Positions 1-5,695 are shown, numbered from the stretch's first letter. The stretch: DNA of 5,772 nt from CALMFT01 sp041674565 (GCA_041674565.1 JBAYVQ010000061.1:1-5772); one strand, 5' to 3'. Notes: a model not told the origin generated them from the letters alone. Numbers and translations are program-made.

Positions 1-21
1 AAAATATATCGTCGGACACCC

Positions 22-49
22 ACTATAACCAAAAAAACCAACTCTTCAA
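22..49 (-). promoter_or_regulatory. Possible divergent promoter firing off the left edge
   Basis: On the minus strand TTGAAG (44-49) lies 16 bp from TATAGT (22-27), matching the bacterial consensus at 4 of 6 and 5 of 6 positions. It would point back to back with the promoter at 64-94. No gene it could serve is visible, because only 21 bp remain to the window edge. In AT-rich DNA such matches arise by chance, so this is weak. Confidence 0.25.
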
Positions 50-63
50 GTGCAAGAATACTG

Positions 64-94
64 TTGACAGTCTATTATAAATATATAATATAAT
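64..94 (+). promoter_or_regulatory. Promoter of the Cys-rich membrane protein gene
   Basis: A perfect -35 TTGACA (64-69) is followed by overlapping -10 candidates: TATAAT at 84-89 (14-bp spacer) and TATAAT at 89-94 (19-bp spacer). Neither spacer is the ideal 17, so which -10 is used is uncertain. With the second, transcription would start near 101, leaving a leader of about 15 nt before the ATG at 116. No Shine-Dalgarno sequence lies between. Confidence 0.55.
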
Positions 95-115
95 CAGACA
101 AAAAAACATGGATAT

Positions 116-412
116 ATGAAGAATTGGATCACACCGATACTGCTTGCTCTTCTTATCGCAGTACTTCTTCTTATCGTCGTCAGCTTCAATCACAAAGATG
201 ACGTAGAAGAGTATATGACTACACAAGGTTACAGCAGCATAACCCTCGACAGAAAGTACTTCGGCAGCTGCTGTGGATTATTCAGCGGCTGTAAAGGAGC
301 GGAAACATACCGCTTCAAGGCGATCAAGAATCGCCGAAAAGTATCTGGCAAGGTTTGTTACAAAAATTGCTGGATTGGACGACGGCAGGTCGAAATTTGC
401 AGCGAGGAGTAG
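116..412 (+). CDS. Small Cys-rich single-pass membrane protein, unrecognised
   Basis: I do not recognise the family. The 98-residue product has one hydrophobic segment at residues 5-24 (rich in Leu, Ile and Val) right after MKNW, which should act as an uncleaved signal anchor. The remaining ~74 residues would lie outside the membrane. That tail is basic and holds six cysteines (C52, C53, C59, C81, C85, C95), with FGSCCGLFSGCKG and KVCYKNCW as the densest stretches. Six cysteines could form three disulfides or a metal site; this is inference. All seven glycines use GGN and none uses TGA, unlike the large neighbours. The start at 116 is preferred over ATG 108, which is in another frame that gives no sensible protein. 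It has its own promoter and terminator, so it looks monocistronic. The stop is TAG. Confidence 0.75.
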   Translation: MKNWITPILLALLIAVLLLIVVSFNHKDDVEEYMTTQGYSSITLDRKYFGSCCGLFSGCKGAETYRFKAIKNRRKVSGKVCYKNCWIGRRQVEICSEE

Positions 413-460
413 AAAAAACCATAGCGAGGTTCTCTTGTGCGGTTGGTTACAAAACATCAG

Positions 461-493
461 CCCCATAAGAGAATCTCCTTATGGGGTTTCATT
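461..493 (+). terminator. Rho-independent terminator after the small membrane protein
   Basis: CCCCATAAG (461-469) pairs perfectly with CTTATGGGG (478-486) across an 8-nt loop, followed by TTTCATT. The T-tract is short and interrupted, but the 9-bp stem is perfect. It lies 48 bp past the TAG at 410-412 and before the next gene's candidate promoter, as expected for a transcript end. Confidence 0.7.
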
Positions 494-521
494 TGAGTTT
501 GCTACAGTATCAGATTATCAT
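493..521 (+). promoter_or_regulatory. Candidate promoter for the 445-residue protein gene
   Basis: TTGAGT (493-498, 4 of 6) lies 17 bp from TATCAT (516-521, 5 of 6), just after the terminator. Transcription would start near 528, about 55 nt before the ATG at 583. The -10 is embedded in ATCAGATTATC, an 11-mer that recurs upstream of the pirin gene. The 413-582 gap holds otherwise only the terminator; no other gene is seen there. Confidence 0.4.
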
Positions 522-582
522 TATATCTACCTCGCAAAGGTAGTACTGGATCACCATAAGCACCATCAATAACACAATCATT

Positions 583-1920
583 ATGCTACAGCCTGAAATC
601 AAATTACTCATCAATACATTCGACAAATCGAAAAGATGAAAGCTCACCATGGCTTCACGTTTCGAAAAAGCAATTTACTGTTTGCGAAAAATGTCTGGCG
701 ATTTGGTACACGCTCAACACAGGATCCACCAAATTCCCGATATAGTAAGTAAACAGCATATCAACACGATACTATTGTTGGGGACGTGAGCATCGGAACT
801 TCTTCACACATTACAGCAAAAATTTCCCAACATGCCCATAGAATTTTTTGATGACAAAAAGAGTAAATCACAATCAGATGCGCAAGTAGATTACAGCATA
901 CGAGAAAAGTACAAACACCAGCGTGTACTAGTTATTGATGAAACGTTTAATGTATGACAATGAGCAAAAAACATAAAAAGACTCGTAAACAAGTATCCAT
1001 TTGCATACGCATATTATCTTGCGTTAACAAGTACTTGAGTTTCTTCACAAGCTGTTGTGATGAGTTTGAGTGACAATCAATTTATATGCGATGTTGACAC
1101 ACAAGCCGATCGTACAGAAAGCCTTACACTATATCATTACAATTTTTACACAAGAGAGTTATGAAGCGTCTTGGAGGGCAGATCTTTCAATGATACATGA
1201 GATAGAAGGTTGATTGACTACATATGCGCGTTATCCAACAACTACCTAAACAGTATTTTGTTACAAAACAAACAACTTAGCAAACATACTTTATCACAAG
1301 CTATAGACACATTTCTAGATTCGCCACTTGGCAAAGGCTTACTGAGGGCACGGCCACAAGAAGTGTATCATCAGATCATCCAATACATACATAAAGACAG
1401 CAGCAAACTGATAGAATGCGTCAATACTCTATTTAGTTACAAAGATGTATTGAGTAACAGTCAAATCACAAGTATACTGCATACCGTACACTGAATCATC
1501 CAGCTCAAGAAATATATTGAACACCATACATTCAAAAAACAACTAACCCAACTCATTACAGAAAAAGATCTTCAGTCATACGAGGCCACATATATCCTTT
1601 GTCGACTCGGAGAGTTTGCTCTAGCCGAGCAGCGTATCCAAAGTACCCCTGCATTACAAAAAAGAGACTTTTCTTGAGCAATCAATGCATACAAAGAGTA
1701 TGCCAAAAAAGAGATAGAACAGCTATGCGAATACGGCGCGATACCAGCAGCCTACAAGATCCAAAAAATATACTTTCCACAGGATACGGCTATCATCCAC
1801 CTGATTCAACAAGCAGAAAAAGAACAAAAACGAAAAGATACATATATTGGATACGATCTCGAACTAATATCCACCGACTCCATAGACTATTTGCCGCAAA
1901 TCAAATGGAACCCAAAATAA
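583..1920 (+). CDS. Protein with phosphoribosyltransferase-like N-terminal half and helical C-terminal half (UGA=Gly)
   Basis: This is a single 445-residue frame if TGA is glycine. Nine TGA codons start at 637, 787, 955, 961, 1036, 1162, 1198, 1492 and 1675, and the frame ends in TAA. TGA supplies 9 of its 17 glycines. Residues ~55-165 look like a degenerate type I phosphoribosyltransferase. A strand-loop (NTILLLGTGASELL, ~61-74) precedes RVLVIDETFNVGQGAKNI (~114-131), which resembles the PRPP-binding motif: a hydrophobic strand, an acidic pair (D119, E120), then the Gly-containing loop. Both loop glycines (125, 127) are TGA. The usual Thr/Ser after the loop Gly is not conserved, so catalysis is uncertain. 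From ~residue 205 onward the protein is helical, with TPR-like spacing (for example YEATYILCRLGEFALAEQRI). There is no signal peptide, so it is probably cytoplasmic. The start at ATG 583 is chosen because an in-frame TAG lies at 541-543; ATG 649 is a shorter option. No family is recognised with confidence. Confidence 0.85.
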
Positions 1921-1925
1921 TAACC

Positions 1926-2384
1926 TTACCTTACCCAATCATATCACTTCGCCCATTTGAATACAATAGGTTTATTTTTCTGACTATCTTCTCATTGGAT
2001 AACTTTTCGTATTTGTCCTTTTTCAAACAGCGCTCTAGCAACACAATACGGTGCGTCATTGCGTTGCATGCATTGCAGTAGTACTCTATATAGATAGTGG
2101 CCATCTTCAAAATCCACGTACACCCACTCTGGCGAGGTAAAACCATAACCATCAGCAAATCGTTGCCCATTGGCTGGTTTGATAGGAGCAGATGCGTCAA
2201 TAAGTGAGGTAATATTGCTCTCGATATATTCCATGGTATCCTCATATGATAAGACACTACCTGTCTGATCGTCAACTACAATGACTATATCATCAGGTAC
2301 TACATCATCAATTTCCTTGTTTGTGCAACCAACAGTAGACGACACAATGCTTATCAACATAGCCAAAAGAGCGGTAAGTTTCAT
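1926..2384 (-). CDS. Putative small lipoprotein (UGA=Gly)
   Basis: The 152-residue product starts with a classic signal sequence: MK, a hydrophobic core (residues 3-15) and a lipobox-like STVGC with Cys20 as the candidate lipidation site. The -3 position is Thr rather than Leu, so lipidation is likely but not certain. An acidic stretch (IDDVVPDDIVIVVDD, ~25-39) follows, then a globular part with GYGFTSPEWVYVDFEDGHYLYRV (split as GYGFTSPEWVYV and DFEDGHYLYRV). Read with a normal code it would stop at residue 130. The TGAs at 1992-1994 and 1944-1946 as Gly131 and Gly147 carry it 22 more residues to a tail ending KWAKGYDWVR and a TAA. Two Cys (in LLQCMQ and PYCVAR) sit near the C-terminal third. 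It converges on the preceding gene with 5 bp between stops. Function is unknown; an envelope-attached protein is inferred. Confidence 0.75.
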
Positions 2385-2497
2385 GATAGCGATACAACAG
2401 TAAAATTACTATAGCATACGATACAAAAGGCAATTTGTTACAGCATCAGGCTTGGCAATCAGTCAAGAACATAGGAAAAAATAATCAGAAATCATTC

Positions 2498-2525
2498 TTG
2501 ATTATCTGCAACAAACGCCTACTAT
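2498..2525 (+). promoter_or_regulatory. Candidate promoter of the cupin-dehydratase operon
   Basis: TTGATT (2498-2503) lies 16 bp from TACTAT (2520-2525); each matches 4 of 6 consensus bases. The start would be near 2532, giving a leader of about 24 nt before ATG 2556. The -10 falls inside the inverted repeat at 2518-2535. The rest of the 2385-2555 gap holds only another weak hairpin (ATAATCA 2481-2487 with TGATTAT 2499-2505); no gene is seen there. Confidence 0.35.
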
Positions 2526-2543
2526 ATGTAGTAGGTTTATTTT
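2518..2543 (+). promoter_or_regulatory. Inverted repeat just before the cupin gene (operator or leader hairpin)
   Basis: CCTACTA (2518-2524) and TAGTAGG (2529-2535) form a perfect 7-bp stem with a 4-nt TATG loop, followed by TTTATTTT. By shape it is a terminator-like hairpin. No plus-strand gene lies upstream for it to terminate, since the upstream neighbour is on the minus strand. It is therefore either an operator overlapping the candidate -10 or an attenuator in the leader. The sequence cannot decide between these. Confidence 0.45.
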
Positions 2544-2555
2544 GTAACACACACC

Positions 2556-2954
2556 ATGAAAGGCTTCGTACAAGATATCGAACAACTCACTCTGCTCAAC
2601 CAAAACTTTCGCCACGTATTGTATACGGGCAAACATAGCCAATTGGTTGTGATGAATCTCAGACCACAAGAAGAAATTGGATTGGAAACACATGAAGATA
2701 CAGATCAGTTTTTCCGTTGCGAGAAAGGAGAAGGCACATGCATCATTGATGGACACGAATACAGCATCAAGGATGGCTTCGCTATTATCATACCAGCGTG
2801 AGCAAAACATAATATTATCAATACCTCCACAAGCGAATCGCTACAACTCTATACGATCTACTCACCTGCTCATCACCAAGATGGCATCATCCATGTCACC
2901 AAAGCGCAAGCGCAAGCAGATGACGAGGAGTTTGATGGAAGGACAACTGAGTAA
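2556..2954 (+). CDS. Single-domain cupin protein (UGA=Gly82)
   Basis: The 132-residue product is a small cupin_2 (RmlC-like) beta-barrel protein, of a widespread family usually about this length that opens like MKGFV.DIE.LT and ends with an EEFDG.TTE-type tail. The metal-site motif is intact: GLETHEDTDQFF gives E44, H46 and Q51, and PAGAKHN gives H85. The Gly of that conserved PAG.KH turn is encoded by TGA at 2799-2801. This is one of the cleanest proofs of recoding here: with TGA as stop, the protein would lose its last metal ligand. The other nine glycines use GGN. Substrate is unknown; family members are annotated only as cupin domain-containing proteins. It is cytoplasmic with no signal peptide. 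It is the first gene of a two-gene operon, 22 bp before the dehydratase. No Shine-Dalgarno precedes the ATG. Confidence 0.93.
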
Positions 2955-2976
2955 TTTACCATACACACCATTGATC

Positions 2977-3228
2977 ATGACCTACCCTCCAAAATGGACA
3001 GCAGAATGAAACTATCTCGCAAGAGTATTTGTTTTTGATCATTTTGTGCAAGCGGTAGAGTTTATCAATATCATTACGCCGCTAGCGGAACACATGAATC
3101 ACCACCCCGATCTAGAGCTTTATTCTTACAATAAGCTCAAAATTAAGATCAGTACCCATGATGCGGGCAACATTATTACTCAAAAAGATATCGACCTCGC
3201 TCAGCAGATCAACGAGCTTATTGAGTAA
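2977..3228 (+). CDS. phhB: Pterin-4a-carbinolamine dehydratase (4a-hydroxytetrahydrobiopterin dehydratase)
   Basis: The 83-residue product is a short member of the PCD/DCoH family, which dehydrates 4a-hydroxy-tetrahydropterin to quinonoid dihydropterin. The core is complete: W7, LARVFVFDHFVQAVEFIN (14-31), AEHMNHHPDLE (37-47), the YN.L.IKISTHD strand (51-62) and the ITQKDIDLAQQI helix (67-78). The three catalytic histidines of the family correspond to H42, H43 and H61. TGA at 3007-3009 encodes Gly11, at a position where relatives often have Gly before the L.R.F.F strand. With TGA as stop, no start would yield the full fold. Start ATG 2977 follows the cupin stop by 22 bp, implying co-transcription. 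No aromatic amino-acid hydroxylase is in the window, so the pterin partner is unknown. The family name is secure; the physiological role is not. Confidence 0.93.
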
Positions 3229-3250
3229 CTCAACAAAGACTTTGGTAAAA

Positions 3251-3282
3251 TAAAAAAGTAGCCATATACATAGCTACGTTTT
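3251..3282. terminator. Bidirectional terminator between converging transcription units
   Basis: GTAGC (3258-3262) pairs with GCTAC (3273-3277), and the stem extends by AT/AT pairs past one C-A mismatch. On the minus strand the hairpin is followed by TTTTTTATTTT (3257-3247), a good U-tract that ends the gene at 3299-3622. On the plus strand GTTTTG follows, a weaker tract 29 bp past the dehydratase stop. One hairpin probably serves both sides. Confidence 0.7.
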
Positions 3283-3298
3283 GAGACGAAGAAAAATG

Positions 3299-3622
3299 TT
3301 AGAGTTGGTTGTAGTTCTCAGCAAACTTTGCACTAAGGACAGTGGCAATGAGTTGTCTCTGGCTCTTTACTATATCTCTAGCAGCTTGAGCTTGTTCGAG
3401 TGTATCATAAAGCATGAGCTCACATTTTCTCTTATTTGTGCCAGGCTGCGCCATAGTATTAGCCTCCTCCAAAGGTACGAACTTTTGCTCGGAACCAAAG
3501 TGCTCTCCCGCCAAGTGCATATACACTTCTTCTATAATTCTTTGATCATAGTGTCCAACTCTCGCGAGAAAAAATTTCTCATCATGTGTTTTAAAAATTC
3601 TAACTTTAGCATCTCCACGCAT
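3299..3622 (-). CDS. Hypothetical 107-residue protein
   Basis: I do not recognise this family. The 107-residue product has no signal peptide or membrane segment. Its first half looks like mixed strands and helices (KVRIFKTHDEKFFLARVGHYD, then IIEEVYMHLAGEHFG). The second half has a basic stretch (PGTNKRKCELMLYD) and a long helix (TLEQAQAARDIVKSQRQL). It has one cysteine. All five glycines use GGN, so recoding cannot be tested here, but no TGA appears in frame and the stop is TAA. ATG 3620-3622 is the only ATG in the open stretch; a TTG two codons upstream (3626-3628) is an alternative start. It is downstream of the pirin gene on the same strand, 82 bp away, and is followed by the shared terminator at 3251-3282. 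Coherent composition and a matching terminator argue that it is real. Confidence 0.7.
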   Translation of the reverse strand: MRGDAKVRIFKTHDEKFFLARVGHYDQRIIEEVYMHLAGEHFGSEQKFVPLEEANTMAQPGTNKRKCELMLYDTLEQAQAARDIVKSQRQLIATVLSAKFAENYNQL

Positions 3623-3661
3623 AAGCAAAATAGTATGATATAAATTATCAATTGTATGTAG

Positions 3662-3690
3662 ATAACATTATATCAATGTCAATATGTTAT
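3662..3690. repeat. AT-rich dyad upstream of the 107-residue protein gene
   Basis: ATAACAT (3662-3668) and ATGTTAT (3684-3690) form a 7-bp inverted repeat with a 15-nt loop. On the minus strand the dyad encloses TTGACA (3677-3682) and TATAAT (3667-3672), which are only 4 bp apart and so cannot form one promoter. It could be an operator, a weak terminator for the pirin gene, or part of an unrecognised promoter. The 3623-3704 gap holds nothing else. Confidence 0.3.
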
Positions 3691-3704
3691 AACCATTAAT
3701 TAGA

Positions 3705-4424
3705 TTATTCCTCATCTATCATCGGTACTTCAAAAACTAGTATTTGAGTATGAGAAATAGCCTGAAAAGGAATACTAGACGCCTGCATCACACCAATAGC
3801 ATCCCTAGGATCCAACGTCTCATCAGCAATCACACACGAACCACTGACCACAATGATATAGGAGCCATTTACCTTATTGCGGCATATGTACTCCGCTTTT
3901 TCTCCAGCATCTAGACTGATACGTGACACGAATGCATCTTGATAGATCATAAGGCTGCCATCGCGAGCATCTGGGGAGACAAGCAATTGAAACTGGTTCT
4001 TGCTTCACTCCACTGAGAATGTCTTTTGATCGTATCTAGGAGTTACTCACCTTTGCTTGGGTAAGATCCAGACTTGGAACAAGTGGACCGGGTCGCTAGC
4101 GGATGCGTTATACTCACTATGCATGATACCTCTACCAGCGGACATTACCTGGATGTCACCACTATTGATGATGCCCGATCAATCTATGTTATCTTGATGC
4201 TTGAGCGCTCATGAGAATGGGATGGTAATAATCTCCATATTATCATGTGCATGCATGCCAAAGCCACGTCCTCAGGCTATCGTATCATCATTTATCACTC
4301 TCAATACCCCAAACCCCATCATCTCGGAATTATAGTAATGGGCAAAACTGAAACTATGATGGGTTTCTAGCCAATCATACTGAGCATGTCATCTATCTTG
4401 CGCCTTGTGGACCACTGTTTGCAT
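3705..4424 (-). CDS. Pirin family protein (YhhW-like bicupin, six UGA=Gly)
   Basis: The 239-residue product is a full-length pirin, close to the usual 230-240 of the YhhW type, with two cupin barrels. The first barrel carries the family hallmarks: RGHAQYDWLETHHSFSFA (11-28), GFGMHAHDNMEIIT (54-67) and MSAGRGIMHSEYN (94-106). The metal ligands of pirins are all present as H58, H60, H102 and E104, although the usual HPH is HAH. The second barrel starts near LLVSPDARDGSLMIYQDA (147-164). Six TGA codons encode Gly12, 51, 72, 82, 126 and 140, and several are family-conserved glycines (R-G-H, S-G-A-L-K-H-Q-D, R-G-V-T-P-R-Y). Relatives include quercetin 2,3-dioxygenases and redox-linked regulators; the actual role here is unknown. 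The start at ATG 4424 is fixed by an in-frame TAA two codons upstream. It is divergent from the gene at 4574. Confidence 0.96.
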
Positions 4425-4444
4425 ATCTTAATCATACATATAAA

Positions 4445-4459
4445 GATAATCTGATTATC
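4445..4459. promoter_or_regulatory. Perfect 7+1+7 palindrome before the pirin gene (operator candidate)
   Basis: GATAATC (4445-4451), a single T, and GATTATC (4453-4459) form a perfect 15-bp inverted repeat. It ends 20 bp upstream of the pirin ATG and overlaps the candidate -10 GATAAT. A one-base spacer makes an RNA hairpin impossible without breaking pairs, so a dimeric DNA-binding protein is the more natural reader. Confidence 0.5.
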
Positions 4460-4481
4460 CCAAATACCCCTTATATTGCAA
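4454..4481 (-). promoter_or_regulatory. Candidate pirin promoter
   Basis: On the minus strand TTGCAA (4476-4481, 4 of 6) lies 16 bp from GATAAT (4454-4459, 5 of 6). Transcription would start near 4447, about 22 nt before the ATG. The -10 is half of the palindrome at 4445-4459, so a bound repressor there would block it. Confidence 0.45.
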
Positions 4482-4515
4482 GAACGATTGACTGTTTTGC
4501 GTTTTATATAATATA

Positions 4516-4543
4516 TTGACATATACCATACAAACATTATAAT
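4516..4543 (+). promoter_or_regulatory. Near-consensus sigma-70 type promoter
   Basis: A perfect TTGACA (4516-4521), 16-bp spacer and perfect TATAAT (4538-4543) precede the gene at 4574. Transcription would start near 4550, giving a ~24-nt leader without a Shine-Dalgarno sequence. This is the best promoter in the window and suggests strong, basic expression of the 359-residue protein. Confidence 0.8.
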
Positions 4544-4573
4544 AACATCACTTTATAGTATATTACCGATTTC

Positions 4574-5653
4574 ATGAAAAATAGCCTCTTACCTAGCGTA
4601 ATAGATGTCTCCGAACACAGTATCATACCTACACCAAAAAGATCTTTTCTAGACTCAGGCGTAGTAGGAAGAATTGATCGGAAAGCAATATTTCATGCAG
4701 TCCACTACAATAAACCTATACCGTATCGATCATTCAAGAACGAAACAGGAAAACTTGATCAGAAAAAGTACATCACCTATGCGGCTATCAATAAAGACAG
4801 ACTACACAACACCATAAGAGATATCAAAAATGATCTGGATACCCACGCACCAGATTATTTCAATACCACACAAGCATTGAACAGTATCGAGACTGCGATC
4901 AACGATCTACAGTTTGATGTAGCACGCAAACTTCTCAATAAAGTGCTAGATACCACAAGTCAACAAGGGATCGACAGTTTGCACGGCACTATAAATCACT
5001 ATGCAAAACAAGTACTACTTTACACTACTGAATACCAATCAGCACAAGAAAAATTATGTATCAATAGTAAAGTCGATGCCAGTAAGGTTGTCCAGGCGCT
5101 ATCTGGTGGCGATGCCAGTAAGGTTGTGTTGTTTTTGGCACAATACGTGCACGTACTAGATAAAGCTGAGTTATCTATCATCATACACCAGCTCAATATA
5201 TACGTGAGTGATGCACTACAGCAATGATACTTTCTCAGAGCGCTTAATACACTGGATCAACTGGACTACTTTCAGACTACCTATCACGATATTGGATTTA
5301 GGTTCTCACTGGATGCATCAAGTATCCCAGATCTATTCAAACCGGAGATATTTAGTCAAATAGGTCTTCATCCCAACAAGGAGTCATTTATCGCAAGGAT
5401 CAAGGAGCTATTTGCTTCTCAAAAGACACTTTGTGACAAGCTAGTGGCGCAAGCCGAACAACACTATAATGCAGACAATTTTTATTACTGGAGAGCTATG
5501 TCATGACAACGCTCGTATGAAGCGAAACAAGATTACATAGAGTTTATAAAGCAACAAAATAACAACCAGATAGCGAGCGATATACGTCAAACACTATCAG
5601 CAAACAACAAGGGGTGAAGTCGAGCGAACATCTGGAAAACACTAGGATTTTAA
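4574..5653 (+). CDS. Unrecognised 359-residue helical protein (three UGA=Gly)
   Basis: I do not recognise this family. The product is 359 residues when TGA at 5225, 5504 and 5615 is read as Gly218, Gly311 and Gly348; the true stop is TAA. No signal peptide or membrane segment is seen, so it is probably cytoplasmic. Residues 1-70 are polar and basic with prolines. From ~75 onward it is almost all helix, with TPR-like stretches such as DVARKLLNKVL and GYFLRALNTLDQL (the latter opens with the TGA glycine). An in-frame duplication, DASKVV twice, sits at ~168-185. A segment following it (VHVLDKAELSIIIHQL) resembles one in the protein at 583-1920. The C-terminus is basic (NNKGGSRANIWKTLGF). Glycine uses TGA at 3 of 14 positions. 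Its strong promoter and 42-bp gap to the tRNA gene suggest a single-gene unit. A scaffold or protein-protein interaction role is possible but unproven. Confidence 0.85.
5074..5127 (+). repeat. Two exact 18-bp direct repeats, 36-bp period, inside a gene
   Basis: CGATGCCAGTAAGGTTGT occurs at 5074-5091 and 5110-5127. The 36-bp period keeps frame and duplicates 12 residues (VDASKVVQALSG, then GDASKVVLFLAQ). Identical bases at synonymous positions point to a recent duplication with the flanks already diverged, or to gene conversion. The duplication would add one extra helical turn set to the protein. Confidence 0.85.
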
Positions 5654-5659
5654 ACCATA

Positions 5660-5687
5660 TTGCATTTTATCCACAATTTGTTATATT
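5660..5687 (+). promoter_or_regulatory. Candidate promoter of the tRNA gene
   Basis: TTGCAT (5660-5665, 3 of 6) lies 16 bp from TATATT (5682-5687, 5 of 6), and the expected start near 5694 is two bases before the tRNA 5' end. No terminator hairpin separates the upstream gene from the tRNA, so read-through transcription is an alternative. Confidence 0.4.
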
Positions 5688-5695
5688 GGGATCAT

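Noticed and set aside
23..226. A minus-strand open frame at the left edge
   Set aside because: It lies opposite the membrane protein gene and its promoter, and its composition is that of translated AT-rich DNA.
583..1920. A run of pseudogene fragments or very short genes
   Set aside because: All interruptions are TGA only, never TAA or TAG, and no frameshift is needed over 445 codons; recoding explains it fully.
1901..1960. Inverted repeat TCAAATGG / CCATTTGA flanking the converging stops
   Set aside because: The arms are 44 bp apart with no T-tract, and both lie in coding sequence; chance is the simplest reading.
1599..2081. A 160-codon plus-strand open frame
   Set aside because: It overlaps the C-terminal part of the 445-residue protein and the lipoprotein on the other strand, has a biased Arg/Ser-rich composition and no family features.
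2677..3009. A 110-codon plus-strand open frame
   Set aside because: Its beginning is the cupin gene read out of frame and its end runs into the true dehydratase frame; the dehydratase start at 2977 explains the real part.
3667..3682. TTGACA and TATAAT on the minus strand as one promoter
   Set aside because: They are separated by only 4 bp, far short of the 16-18 needed.
3705..4424. UGA as tryptophan (Mycoplasma-type code 4)
   Set aside because: The TGAs align with conserved pirin glycines and conserved tryptophans use TGG.
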